A stretch of DNA of 64,000 bases, taken from positions 62,001 through 126,000 of the forward strand of contig CAZFPB010000001.1 of NCBI GenBank assembly GCA_964520985.1, read 5' to 3'. How positions within the stretch are numbered: the stretch's first letter is position 1; each line of letters begins with the position of its first letter. This document shows positions 53,453-62,598 of this stretch, piece after piece. The notes below the pieces were generated by a model that was not told the DNA's origin, searched no databases, and worked only from the letters and a program-made list of their open reading frames with translations. Made by a program: the position numbers and the translations under genes. This DNA is from CAYSGL01 sp964520985. GTDB taxonomy: Bacteria > Pseudomonadota > Alphaproteobacteria > Micavibrionales > Micavibrionaceae.

Positions 53453-55069
53453 TTAAGCTGCCTTGGCTTTCAGATTAAGAGCCGCTTCCAAGAGTGTGCG
53501 TGTATATTCTGTAGCAGGCGCCGCAAAAATACGGTTCGCCGGACCGCTTTCAATGATCTTGCCATCTTTCAGCACAATCATGTCATGGGCCATGGCGCGC
53601 ACGACGCGCAGATCGTGGCTGATGAACAGGTAAGCCAGTTGGTTTTTGACCTGCAACTCGCGCAGCAGTTCGACGATCTCAACTTGCACGGAAATATCCA
53701 GCGCCGAGGTAGGTTCGTCCAGCACCACGAATTCAGGATCGAGCGCCATGGCACGGGCAATGGCGATGCGCTGACGCTGGCCGCCGGAAAATTCATGCGG
53801 ATAGCGGTGGCGGGTCGCGGGATCCAGATGGACCTGCTTCAACGCATCGATGACTATGTCGTCCCGTTCCTTTTCGCCCACATGCTTTTTATGAATTTTC
53901 AAACCCTCGCCGATGATATCGGCCACGCTCATGCGCGGTGAAAGGGAAGAGAAAGGATCTTGAAATACCACCTGCATACGTTGGCGGTAAGGCAGCATCT
54001 GGTGGCGGTTAAAAGTGGAAATATCCGTGCCATCGAAGGCAATGCGGCCTTGTCCATTGACGAGACGCAGCAGCGAAAAGCCAAGAGTGGATTTCCCCGA
54101 GCCGCTTTCGCCGACAACGCCTAGCGTATGGCCACGTTTTAATGTAAAGGACACGTCATCGACAGCCTTCACGTAGTCGCGCGGTTTTCCCCAGAAGTTT
54201 TTATCTTTGGGGAAATATACTTTCATATTATCGACGCTCAGAATGGTTTTGGCATTCTCCAGCGCGGGCGGCGCATCGGTGCGCGGTTTGGCCGATAAAA
54301 GTTTTTGGGAATAGGCATGCTGCGGGTTAGCAAAAATGGCGGCGGCATCGTTCTGCTCCACGATCTCGCCTTTCTGCATAATACAAACATGATCCGCGAA
54401 TTTTTCAACAATGGACAGATCGTGTGTGATCAGCAGCATGGCCATACCTAGCTCTGATTGCAGTTTCTCTAAAAGTTCGAGAATTTCCGCCTGCACCGTT
54501 ACATCAAGCGCCGTGGTCGGTTCATCGGCTATAAGCAATTCCGGATCATTGGCCAAGGCCATGGCGATCATCACCCGTTGGCGCTGCCCCCCTGATAATT
54601 CATGCGGGTAAGCGCTCAAACGCTCTTTCATCTTGGGCAGTTGCACCAGATCGAGAAGCTCTTTCACGCGAACGCGCACGTCCTCATCTTTCATGCGGCG
54701 ATGCAGGCGCAGGACTTCACCAATTTGTTTTTCAATCGTGTGCAGTGGATTGAGTGCCGTCATGGGCTCTTGAAAAATCATGCCGATCTGCGATCCGCGG
54801 ATATGACGTAGGAACGCATCTTTTTTACCGACCAGTTCCTCCCCATTAAATTTTATCGAAGATCCTGCTGGATGACTTGCCAGAGGATAGGGTAATAGCT
54901 GCATAATCGATAAGGCTGTCACCGATTTCCCGGAACCGCTTTCACCGACCAGTGCGACCGTCTGGCCTTTCTCTACAGTGAAGGAAACGTTACGCACGGC
55001 AGAAAAAACACCGTCCGTGGTTTTAAAATCGACGCCCAGATTTTGAACGGAAAGAAGAGGCATGGTCAT
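53453..55069 (-). CDS. yejF: ABC transporter ATPase, two-domain (YejF type)
   Basis: 538 residues with two full ABC domains. Each has Walker A (GESGSGKS), the signature LSGGQRQR or FSGGQRQR, and Walker B (LLIADEPTTALD, FVVLDEPTSALD). The length and the peptide-type linkers (PLHTIEKQIGEVLRLH) match YejF/DppDF of peptide uptake (microcin C/oligopeptide). The permease and binding-protein genes YejABE are not adjacent, so it may be an orphan. It ends tail-to-tail with ggt. Confidence 0.85.
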   Translation of the reverse strand: MTMPLLSVQNLGVDFKTTDGVFSAVRNVSFTVEKGQTVALVGESGSGKSVTALSIMQLLPYPLASHPAGSSIKFNGEELVGKKDAFLRHIRGSQIGMIFQEPMTALNPLHTIEKQIGEVLRLHRRMKDEDVRVRVKELLDLVQLPKMKERLSAYPHELSGGQRQRVMIAMALANDPELLIADEPTTALDVTVQAEILELLEKLQSELGMAMLLITHDLSIVEKFADHVCIMQKGEIVEQNDAAAIFANPQHAYSQKLLSAKPRTDAPPALENAKTILSVDNMKVYFPKDKNFWGKPRDYVKAVDDVSFTLKRGHTLGVVGESGSGKSTLGFSLLRLVNGQGRIAFDGTDISTFNRHQMLPYRQRMQVVFQDPFSSLSPRMSVADIIGEGLKIHKKHVGEKERDDIVIDALKQVHLDPATRHRYPHEFSGGQRQRIAIARAMALDPEFVVLDEPTSALDISVQVEIVELLRELQVKNQLAYLFISHDLRVVRAMAHDMIVLKDGKIIESGPANRIFAAPATEYTRTLLEAALNLKAKAA

Positions 55070-55140
55070 AGGCGTTTTTACCAGAGAGCGTGACTTTTGC
55101 CTATGTTTTTTGCGCTAATCCTCGGTTATACTCACGCCAA

Positions 55141-56613
55141 ATGACGCAGGTTCAAGTCTTATCGCCCCCTCATACATCGACAGTTGCCTATGCGCTGGGT
55201 GCCATCCTGATCGCGCTGAGCATGCTTTTGCTCTTACCTCTGCTATTTACCATAGGAAGGGAGGAGGCCAGCACAGGGGCTTTTTTACTGTCCTCCTTTT
55301 TCTCTTTGTTTGTAGGGGGACTACTTTACTTTCTGAACCGTCAAGGTGCGCGTACGCTTTCGGTACGCAGTGGATTTGCCCTGACCATCTTAAGCTGGCT
55401 GGCAGTCGGGTTTTTCTCGGCGCTGCCTTACATGTTCGGCGCATGGCAACTCTCTTTGACAGATGCGTTATTCGAAAGCTTTTCCGGACTAACGACAACG
55501 GGAGCGACAGTTGTTATCGGTCTCGATACCGCCCCGCGTGATTTACTCATGTGGCGCTCGCTGACGACAGCCATCGGCGGGATCGGTATTATTGTCATGG
55601 CTATGACCTTGTTACCGTTCTTGCGTATTGGCGGGATGCAGCTATTTCAGGCGGAATCATCGGACCGGCATGAAAAGCCGCTGCCCCGCATGGCGGATAT
55701 TGGCAAAGCCCTGATCGGTTTATACGTTCTGCTTGTTGGTTTTTGCTTCATGGCGTATGTCACCGGCGGCATGAGCCCGTTCGATGCGTTGGCACATGCG
55801 TTCCCGACGATTTCAACGGGCGGATTTTCTACACACGATGCGTCCTTCGCTTACTTTAAAAGTCCGTGGTTGGAGTGGATGGCATCCCTCTTCATGTTCC
55901 TCGGTGCGCTACCTTTTATTTTATATGTGCGCTTTGTCGTTCGCCGCGATTTTGCTTTCTGGCGCGATGATCAAGTGCGTTATTTTACCTTCATTATTGT
56001 GGCTGCAATTTCTATCTTAACCGCTTACCTGGTTCTTGAAGAGAAAGCAGCCGTATTTGATGCGCTTCGCTATACGACATTCAATATTATTTCGATCATT
56101 ACCACGACAGGGTTTGTAAGTGCGGATTATCTACAATGGGGGACATTCGCGATAACGTTGCTTTTCTTCCTGACCTATCTAGGAGGATGCTCCGGTTCCA
56201 CCAGCGGTGGACTGAAAACTATGCGTATTGTTATTCTACTGCGTACGCTGTATCGCGAACTGGTCAAGATGATCTCCCCAAGCCGTATTCACATGGTGAC
56301 GTATAACGGGCAGCCGGTTCAGGAAAAACTGCTAATCGATGTCATGGGATTTTTGTGCTTTTATGTGCTGCTGAACGTCTTGTTGACATTAGCGCTTCAC
56401 CTGTGCGGCCTTGATCTGGAGACGGCCCTCAGTGGCGCGGCCACGGCGATTTCCAATACAGGGCCGGGTATTGGCGCGATTATTGGCCCGGTGGGCACAT
56501 TTGCTCCTTTGCCGGATAGCGCTAAATGGCTCTTGATGGCAGGAATGGTGATCGGTCGTTTGGAAATTCTGACCTTTCTGGCTATTGTCACCCCGTCTTT
56601 CTGGCGCGACTAA
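55141..56613 (+). CDS. trkH: Trk/Ktr potassium transporter subunit TrkH
   Basis: 490 residues from ATG 55141 with about ten membrane segments. Selectivity filter repeats: SGLTTTGATVV, then TISTGGFSTHD, ITTTGFVSAD and AISNTGPGIG. The pore-gate loop CSGSTSGGLKTMR is the family hallmark. It moves K+ together with cytoplasmic TrkA. Overlaps the convergent aminotransferase gene end by four bases. Confidence 0.92.
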   Translation: MTQVQVLSPPHTSTVAYALGAILIALSMLLLLPLLFTIGREEASTGAFLLSSFFSLFVGGLLYFLNRQGARTLSVRSGFALTILSWLAVGFFSALPYMFGAWQLSLTDALFESFSGLTTTGATVVIGLDTAPRDLLMWRSLTTAIGGIGIIVMAMTLLPFLRIGGMQLFQAESSDRHEKPLPRMADIGKALIGLYVLLVGFCFMAYVTGGMSPFDALAHAFPTISTGGFSTHDASFAYFKSPWLEWMASLFMFLGALPFILYVRFVVRRDFAFWRDDQVRYFTFIIVAAISILTAYLVLEEKAAVFDALRYTTFNIISIITTTGFVSADYLQWGTFAITLLFFLTYLGGCSGSTSGGLKTMRIVILLRTLYRELVKMISPSRIHMVTYNGQPVQEKLLIDVMGFLCFYVLLNVLLTLALHLCGLDLETALSGAATAISNTGPGIGAIIGPVGTFAPLPDSAKWLLMAGMVIGRLEILTFLAIVTPSFWRD

Positions 56614-57821
56614 ATTTTCTGCGCGTCGAGAACGGCGTGCAAAATGCTTAAGCCTTTTTTCGCGTCTTTTTTGCTCAAAATTAACGGCGGCACAATACGC
56701 AGCGAATTCTTGCCGCAAGACAGAATGATCAATCCTTCTTTCAGGCAGGCTTTCACCAGATCCTTGACATTGCCGCCTTCGTAATCGGCCGCCAGCATCA
56801 TGCCCATGCCGCGTATGTTGGAGAGGCGATTGGTTTTGCGGGCGATATCTTCCAGGCCTTTGCGCAAGGTTTCGCCGGTCGCATTGACGCTTTTCAGGAA
56901 TTTTGGATGGGATATTTCACGCACCACGGTGGAGACGACACTGCAGGCAAGCGGATTGCCGCCATAGGTCCCGCCGTGCGATCCGTGCGTGATATGAGAG
57001 GTGAACTGGCGTTTACCGGCAAACGCGCCGACCGGGAAACCGCCACCCATGCCTTTGGCCCAGGTAATCAGGTCGGGCACAACGCCATAATGCTGATACG
57101 CGTGCAGCTTGCCCGTGCGGCCCATGCCGCATTGCACTTCATCGAAAATCAGCGCGATATTATGTGTGTTGCACAGCGCGCGCAGCCCCTCCAAGAAATC
57201 CATGGTGGCGGGCAGGATGCCGCCTTCACCAAGCAGCGGTTCCAGAATAATGGCCGATATTTTATCGCTGCCGCGCGCTGCGATAATTGATTTGAAAGAA
57301 TCTAAATTGTTGAATTCGGCTTCGTGTGTGCCGGGAATGAAAGGATCAAATCCTTTGCGGTAGTCCGGCTGACCGATGACGGAGAGAGCAAACATGGTGC
57401 GGCCATGGAACGAGCCTTTCACATAGATCACTTCCGTGCAGCTATCGCCCTTGGTTTCCTTGGCCCATTTGCGCGCAGTTTTTAGAGCACCTTCTACCGC
57501 TTCTGCGCCGCTGTTGCAGAAATAAATCTGGTCGAAATCGCTACGACTCAACACATCTTCGGCCGCCTTGATACGTGCCGGATTGGCCACATAACACAAA
57601 TCTAGCAATACTTCGCCCGCCTGCTTTTTGATTGTTTTGGTCAGTTTCGGGTGTGCATGCCCCAGAGAAGACACCGCGATACCTGCGCCGAAATCGAGGT
57701 ATTTTTTGCCGTCCGTATCCGTCAGATAGACGCCTTTTCCTTTCACAAACTGGACTGGCCAGTAAGCGTAAACGTTGACCAGAATATCGTTGGCGTGATC
57801 GAGGAAGGGCAGGGTGGTCAT
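56610..57821 (-). CDS. argD: Class III aminotransferase, acetylornithine type (ArgD-like)
   Basis: 403 residues from the ATG at 57821 with AAGGAGA upstream. PLP features: FCNSGAEAVEGALKTARKW, SFHGRTMFALS, IFDEVQCGMGRTGKLHAYQ and the lysine in LITWAKGMGGGFPVGAF. Arginine biosynthesis (N-acetylornithine to the semialdehyde) is the best fit; ornithine or succinylornithine use is possible. The GNAT gene directly upstream on the same strand recalls ast-type clusters but may simply be an N-acetyltransferase partner. Confidence 0.83.
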   Translation of the reverse strand: MTTLPFLDHANDILVNVYAYWPVQFVKGKGVYLTDTDGKKYLDFGAGIAVSSLGHAHPKLTKTIKKQAGEVLLDLCYVANPARIKAAEDVLSRSDFDQIYFCNSGAEAVEGALKTARKWAKETKGDSCTEVIYVKGSFHGRTMFALSVIGQPDYRKGFDPFIPGTHEAEFNNLDSFKSIIAARGSDKISAIILEPLLGEGGILPATMDFLEGLRALCNTHNIALIFDEVQCGMGRTGKLHAYQHYGVVPDLITWAKGMGGGFPVGAFAGKRQFTSHITHGSHGGTYGGNPLACSVVSTVVREISHPKFLKSVNATGETLRKGLEDIARKTNRLSNIRGMGMMLAADYEGGNVKDLVKACLKEGLIILSCGKNSLRIVPPLILSKKDAKKGLSILHAVLDAQKI

Positions 57822-57835
57822 GGGCGTCTCCTTAT

Positions 57836-58495
57836 TCAGGCGGGGGTCAGTACCTCCTTGAATAATACCGCGTTTTTCGGCTGAGGAGCAAGACATGGTG
57901 CAGCATAAAGCGGGCAGGTAAGGTAATGCGCCACATACCGCCCGAATTTATCAAAGCGTGTCTCCTGAATATCAAATCCTTGCTTTTGAAACGTCTTGAG
58001 ACTGCCCTTATTATCCATCGCAACTTTCGCCATAATCCGCGTATGGCCCTGCATAATCGCCAGATCTTTTGCCGCCTGAAAGATGAGGTTGATCGGATCA
58101 TGGCCTTTTTCAACCCATTCCGGATTAATATTTTTCGCGCGATGTTTGGGCAAAACATACAGCGATTGAATTACAGCGGTTGTGCATTCCGATCCCCGGA
58201 AAGGATAATGATGCATGTGCTGCACGACATCGTCGTGAATAGGATAAGCCAGCAAAGCATGGGCGACATATTCCCCTCTGGCGGAATAAACGGCAATGAT
58301 CGGCATGCGTGCGTCTATGTGCGCTTTCAAATCGTCCAGCGTGCGCTCTTTCAGGTGATGTTCTTTGCCTGGTGGTAGCGTGAGCTGGGCAACGGCTTGC
58401 ATACCCAGAAAAGACAAAAATTCTTTATCGGTCGGTTGCATGCATACAACTGTGTAGGGCGCAGATTGCGTCTTGGCGTTAAATTCGGGGGTCAT
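57836..58495 (-). CDS. GNAT-like acyltransferase
   Basis: 219 residues starting at ATG 58495 (another in-frame ATG at 58513). The acetyltransferase core is weak but visible: IIAVYSARGEYVAHALLAYP, AVIQSLYVLPKHRAKN as the beta4/acetyl-CoA loop, and ARIMAKVAMDNKGSLKTFQKQGFD as the final helix-strand. Two cysteines near the C-terminus (CPLYAAPC). It stops 14 bases before the aminotransferase start, so they form an operon. Substrate not known; succinylarginine or amino-acid N-acylation would suit the partner. Confidence 0.7.
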   Translation of the reverse strand: MTPEFNAKTQSAPYTVVCMQPTDKEFLSFLGMQAVAQLTLPPGKEHHLKERTLDDLKAHIDARMPIIAVYSARGEYVAHALLAYPIHDDVVQHMHHYPFRGSECTTAVIQSLYVLPKHRAKNINPEWVEKGHDPINLIFQAAKDLAIMQGHTRIMAKVAMDNKGSLKTFQKQGFDIQETRFDKFGRYVAHYLTCPLYAAPCLAPQPKNAVLFKEVLTPA

Positions 58496-58713
58496 AATAC
58501 ACTCTCTATACAATCAAACTTTTTGGCGAAATTTCAGATGGCCTCCGATTGCGAAGGTCTTTGGGTGATCGCCAGTGATTGGGAGAGTGTTTGAAAATCA
58601 AACAGCAACAGTTGCAACCCGTCCAGCGATCAGCTGGTACGTCGTCGGGTGCAAGGTCGTGTTTGTTGGGTCAACATAGGCCTATAAAAGCATAGTGCTC
58701 TGGAAAATTGCAA

Positions 58714-58745
58714 TAAAAAAGCGGCCCTTAAGCCGCTTTTTTTGA
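58714..58745. terminator. Bidirectional terminator downstream of grxD
   Basis: AAAAGCGGC and GCCGCTTTT around CCTTAA, with A-run left and T-run right; on the minus strand it ends the grxD operon, and on the plus strand nothing obvious precedes it. Confidence 0.85.
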
Positions 58746-59078
58746 TTAGGCTGCCTTGAGTAGGCCTTTGTCAGCCATAAGCTGTTCCAGCTCGCCGCTG
58801 TCATACATCTCCCGGACGATGTCGCAACCGCCAACAAACTCGCCCTTCACATAGAGCTGAGGGATGGTCGGCCACTGGGTAAATTCCTTAATACCTTCAC
58901 GCACGTCAGGATTTTCCAGCACGTTAATGTCTTTGAACGAAACGCCCAGCATCGAGAGAATTTGCACGACTGCAGCGGAAAAGCCGCATTGTGGAAAGGC
59001 TGTGGTACCTTTCATATACAGCACAACGTCATTGCTGCTGATGTCTTGCTGGATTTGGGCGAAGATTGGATTGTCCAT
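58746..59078 (-). CDS. grxD: Monothiol glutaredoxin GrxD
   Basis: 110 residues with the monothiol CGFS site at 31-34 and WPTIPQLYVKGEFVGGCDIV, the glutathione and cis-Pro region. It carries a [2Fe-2S] cluster and works with BolA-type proteins, whose gene is directly upstream. Last gene of the zeta-bolA-grxD run. Confidence 0.95.
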   Translation of the reverse strand: MDNPIFAQIQQDISSNDVVLYMKGTTAFPQCGFSAAVVQILSMLGVSFKDINVLENPDVREGIKEFTQWPTIPQLYVKGEFVGGCDIVREMYDSGELEQLMADKGLLKAA

Positions 59079-59090
59079 TGATACGCGTCC

Positions 59091-59330
59091 TTATTGTTGA
59101 TCGGGGATAGAGGTTTGAATAGCCATTGCATGGAGTTCCTTGCCCATTTTACCTTGCAGGGCCTGATAGACCATCTGGTGCTGCTGCACCCGGCTTTTAC
59201 CGGCGAAGCTCGCCGAGACGACGAGAGCGGCATAATGATCGCCATCGCCGCGCAGATCGGAGATCGTCACCTGGGCATCGGGAATGCCCTGTTTAATCAA
59301 TGTTTCAATTTCACCGGCTTCCATCGCCAT
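59091..59330 (-). CDS. bolA: BolA-family protein (IbaG/YrbA type)
   Basis: 79 residues: IETLIKQGIPDAQVTISDLRGDGDHYAALVVSASFAGKSRVQQHQMVYQAL, the small BolA fold with the cluster-ligand histidine. Partners the CGFS glutaredoxin in iron-sulfur trafficking. 12 bases upstream of grxD. Confidence 0.93.
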   Translation of the reverse strand: MAMEAGEIETLIKQGIPDAQVTISDLRGDGDHYAALVVSASFAGKSRVQQHQMVYQALQGKMGKELHAMAIQTSIPDQQ

Positions 59331-59332
59331 GA

Positions 59333-59653
59333 TTATTGCTCCATCAACTGGCGTCTGGCTTGCGCCATAAAGGAATCGAGCTGAGCCAGCAGGGCTTCAT
59401 TGCTGAAATTCAGTTCTTTTTCAGCTATATCCGGACGCACTGCGGCCAGCACATCATCAAAGCCGGGGGCATCGAGGTTGGCGGCCACAATGGTTTTGGC
59501 ATAGGCTTCGGCGTCTTCGCCTTCCAGTCCTAATGCTTCGGCTAACCACAAGCCAAAGAGCTTGCAACCGCGGGCTTCTACCCGGAATTGCATGTTCTGA
59601 TCGTGCGCAAACTGGTTTTCAAAGGCCTTCTCGCGATCATCCATACCCGACAT
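59333..59653 (-). CDS. DUF1476 protein, F1-ATPase inhibitor zeta subunit
   Basis: 106 residues: FENQFAHDQNMQFRVEARGCKLFGLWLAEALGLEG, then KTIVAANLDAPGFDDVLAAVRPDIAEKEL. This is the DUF1476 family; in Paracoccus it is the zeta inhibitor of the F1FO-ATPase, made with an N-terminal inhibitory helix. Found almost only in Alphaproteobacteria, and a good lineage marker. Two bases upstream of bolA. Divergent from purC. Confidence 0.9.
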   Translation of the reverse strand: MSGMDDREKAFENQFAHDQNMQFRVEARGCKLFGLWLAEALGLEGEDAEAYAKTIVAANLDAPGFDDVLAAVRPDIAEKELNFSNEALLAQLDSFMAQARRQLMEQ

Positions 59654-59759
59654 TTAAATTATCCTCTTGTTTTTGTTCATTAAAATCACTTCTTCATAGC
59701 ATTTGAAGTTTGGCTGCGCCACTGTTATATGAAAGATACTCAAACAACCGGGAAAATCA

Positions 59760-60611
59760 ATGTCGCGTCGCAAAACTATCTATGAAGGCAAAGCCAAAAT
59801 CATCTATGAAGGCCCGGAGCCCGGCACCCTCATTCAGTATTTCAAGGACGATGCGACCGCCGGTAATGGCGCCAAAAAAGATGTCATCGCCGGTAAGGGT
59901 GTTTTAAACAACCGTATCTCGGCGCATATCATGACCAAACTGGAGGGGATCGGTGTTCCGACTCACTTCCTGAAATCGCTCAACATGCGCGAGCAGCTGG
60001 TGCGTGAAGTAGAGATCATTCCGCTTGAAGTTGTTGTGCGCAACATCGCTGCCGGTTCGATGGTGAAACGTCTGGGTGTCAAGGAAGGCACGTACCTCAA
60101 CGCGCCGCTGATCGAATTCTATTACAAAAAAGATGAACTCAATGACCCGATGGTCAATGAAGGCCACATCATCACCTTCGGCTGGGCCGATCCGTATGAA
60201 CTTGAAGAGATCATGGGGCAAGCATACCGCGTGAATGATTACCTCAACGGGCTCTTCGCTGGTATTGGTCTGAAGCTTGTCGATTTCAAACTCGAATTCG
60301 GCCGTATCTATGGCGACTATGATGAAATCTACATCGTCCTCGCCGATGAAGTCTCGCCGGACAATTGCCGTCTGTGGGATGCCACCACCAACGAGAAGCT
60401 GGACAAAGACCGCTTCCGTCTCGATCTCGGCGGCGTCGTTGAAGGCTATCAGGAAATTGCCCGCCGCCTTGGCCTTGTGCCAGCCGGTTTGATTGAAGGC
60501 GGTAACCTGAACGAGCAGATGGCTGCCGGCATGAGTGAGATCGAAAACGAACTCGCGTCTGCCCGCCGTTTGCGCGCCATCAATAAAAAAGGCCCGAGCA
60601 AGCAGCGCTAG
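59760..60611 (+). CDS. purC: Phosphoribosylaminoimidazole-succinocarboxamide synthase
   Basis: 283 residues. SAICAR synthase motifs: YEGKAKIIYEGPEPGTLIQYFKDDATAGNGAKK, PLEVVVRNIAAGSMVKRLGV and LVDFKLEFGRI with LADEVSPDNCRLWD. It joins CAIR and aspartate. purS, purQ and purL, which often follow it in alphaproteobacteria, are not here. Divergent from the zeta gene. Confidence 0.95.
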   Translation: MSRRKTIYEGKAKIIYEGPEPGTLIQYFKDDATAGNGAKKDVIAGKGVLNNRISAHIMTKLEGIGVPTHFLKSLNMREQLVREVEIIPLEVVVRNIAAGSMVKRLGVKEGTYLNAPLIEFYYKKDELNDPMVNEGHIITFGWADPYELEEIMGQAYRVNDYLNGLFAGIGLKLVDFKLEFGRIYGDYDEIYIVLADEVSPDNCRLWDATTNEKLDKDRFRLDLGGVVEGYQEIARRLGLVPAGLIEGGNLNEQMAAGMSEIENELASARRLRAINKKGPSKQR

Positions 60612-60614
60612 ACA

Positions 60615-61145
60615 ATGATTAGAGCTTCACTGACAGCTATTATTGCTTTGTGCGTATCCATGCTACCTGCGCAGGCACATGTCACCGCCAATCCGGATAA
60701 AGGTTCTGCAGGACAATATTTTGAAACCGCATTTCGCGTGTCGCACGGCTGCGAGGGTAGTGATACCGTGGCTGTCTCCATCCGCCTGCCTGCCGGGATG
60801 ATTACCGCGAAGCCGCAAGCCAAGCCGGGCTGGACTGTCGAAGTGAAGAAAAGCAAACTTCCTGCGCCTGTCCCCGCGGGCCACGGCAAAATGGCCGATG
60901 AGCAGATCGATGAAATCATCTGGCGCGGAGGAAAACTCCCCAATGATCAGTATGATACGTTCGGCATCCTGATGAAACTGCCGGAAGGCGCAGGACAAAA
61001 ATTATGGTTCCCGGTCACGCAGACCTGTGTCGAGGGCAGCCATACGTGGAGCGAAATTCCGGCAGATGGCCAGCAATGGCATGATCTGAAATCCCCGGCG
61101 CCTTTCGTGACGCTCGAATCCACGATGCCGCACGCGCATCATTAA
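60615..61145 (+). CDS. YcnI-like (DUF1775) secreted protein
   Basis: 176 residues. The signal peptide ends PAQA so that the mature protein starts with histidine (His22, HVTANP), the N-terminal His that YcnI proteins use as a copper ligand; the WFPVTQTCVEG and SHTW patches are typical. Ends with a His-rich tail (PHAHH). Copper handling in the periplasm is the inferred role. Three bases after purC. Confidence 0.85.
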   Translation: MIRASLTAIIALCVSMLPAQAHVTANPDKGSAGQYFETAFRVSHGCEGSDTVAVSIRLPAGMITAKPQAKPGWTVEVKKSKLPAPVPAGHGKMADEQIDEIIWRGGKLPNDQYDTFGILMKLPEGAGQKLWFPVTQTCVEGSHTWSEIPADGQQWHDLKSPAPFVTLESTMPHAHH

Positions 61146-61900
61146 TTCAAAAATTGTTCTTTTAGAATGCGCTCTTCGAGATGGTGATCTGGATCGAAGA
61201 GCAGCGTGCAGCCAATATTCTTTGATTGCTGGATCGTGATGCGGCGAATGTCGCGGAACTCTAGCGAGTCCGCCGTCGCGCTGACCGGGCGCTTATCGGA
61301 TTCTAAGATATCAATTTCCACGATGCGATCGCATGGCAGTAAGGCCCCGCGCCAACGGCGGGGACGGAACGCGCTAATCGGCGTGAGGGCTAGCACATTC
61401 GCCGAAAGCGGCAGGATCGGGCCTTGCGCTGATAAGTTATATGCAGTTGAGCCGGCCGGAGTTGCGAGCAGAATGCCGTCGCAGACCAACTCGGCAATCC
61501 GCTCTATCCCATCGACGGAAATTTTTAACTTGGCGGCCTGACGGGTTTCACGCAGCAGCGACACTTCATTAAAGGCAACGGCTTCATGACGATGCCCGCT
61601 CTCATCTGTCGCTTCCATGCGCAGCGGATGAATCTCGACTTTTCCCGCTTTGGTCAGACGGGTTGTTAGATCATCTGGTCGATAGGGGTTCATCAAAAAA
61701 CCCACCGAGCCAAAATTCATGCCGTAAAAGGGTTTATTAAGGCCGGTATGGCGGTGCAATGCTTCCAGCATCGTACCATCACCGCCCAGCACGATGATAA
61801 TGTCGGCGTCTTTCGCGTCCGCCGTATCATGCGCCGCTTCCAGTTTTTTGCGGGCTGTGTGCGCATCCGGTGTATCGCTCGTGTGAAAGAATAATTTCAT
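61142..61900 (-). CDS. nadK: NAD kinase
   Basis: 252 residues from the ATG at 61900 (open from 61939). IIIVLGGDGTMLEALHRH is the GGDG ATP/NAD site, GMNFGSVGFLMNPY and the NE/D motif of VAFNEVSLLRE follow. It makes NADP+. The start overlaps the pyrE stop by one base. Convergent with the YcnI-like gene with a four-base overlap. Confidence 0.93.
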   Translation of the reverse strand: MKLFFHTSDTPDAHTARKKLEAAHDTADAKDADIIIVLGGDGTMLEALHRHTGLNKPFYGMNFGSVGFLMNPYRPDDLTTRLTKAGKVEIHPLRMEATDESGHRHEAVAFNEVSLLRETRQAAKLKISVDGIERIAELVCDGILLATPAGSTAYNLSAQGPILPLSANVLALTPISAFRPRRWRGALLPCDRIVEIDILESDKRPVSATADSLEFRDIRRITIQQSKNIGCTLLFDPDHHLEERILKEQFLN

Positions 61901-62562
61901 TATGCTTTTTTTGCCTTGTGAGCGTTTTGCGCATCCCACCCATCGGGATCGGCGAGAAAAGTCTCCACAGACTGAGCCGTGGCTTCGTCAAAATAATTTT
62001 CCTTACGCGCAACCGTCAGCACATCTTTCCAGCTCGTGAGCGCATGGAGCGTCATGCCCATCTCGCGCAGCGCTTCATGGCTGCTCGCGTGACCGTACTG
62101 AAAAATAACGAACAAATCTTTGACATCGACATTCGCCGCGCGCATGGCGTCCACGAAAACTTTTACGCTGGCACCAAAATTATGCAGGTCTTCTACAATC
62201 GCGACCTTTGGATGATCGCCTTCCATGTAGCCTTCGATCTGGGACATCCGGCCAAACCCTTTTGGTTTTTTACGGATATAGAGCATCGGCTTTTTCAGAC
62301 GCTCAGCGATAAAGGCGGCGTAGGGGATGCCTGCGGTTTCACCGCCGGCCACGTAATCAATATCAAGGGCGCCGATCATCTGCGCGCCGAAATCCATCAA
62401 CGTGCTGCGCGCCTCAGGAAAAGAAATCAGGCGGCGGCAGTCGATATAAGTCGGTCCGACTTTGCCGGAGGTATAAGTAAAAGGCCGATCGACGTTGATT
62501 TGCACCGCGCCCGTATCGAGCAGGAGCTTCGCGCTGTCGTAAGCAATTTTTTCTAAATTCAT
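61900..62562 (-). CDS. pyrE: Orotate phosphoribosyltransferase
   Basis: 220 residues: SGKVGPTYIDCRRLISFPEAR, DYVAGGETAGIPYAAFIAERL, and the PRPP loop VAIVEDLHNFGASVKVFVDAM, in which the usual DD-TG-S pattern is altered (ED-NFGAS). That change in the PRPP motif deserves a note, though the rest is standard. It makes OMP for pyrimidine synthesis. Confidence 0.9.
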   Translation of the reverse strand: MNLEKIAYDSAKLLLDTGAVQINVDRPFTYTSGKVGPTYIDCRRLISFPEARSTLMDFGAQMIGALDIDYVAGGETAGIPYAAFIAERLKKPMLYIRKKPKGFGRMSQIEGYMEGDHPKVAIVEDLHNFGASVKVFVDAMRAANVDVKDLFVIFQYGHASSHEALREMGMTLHALTSWKDVLTVARKENYFDEATAQSVETFLADPDGWDAQNAHKAKKA

Positions 62563-62598
62563 ATCTCTATCCTTTGAGCGGACTATAAAGCGTTTTAT

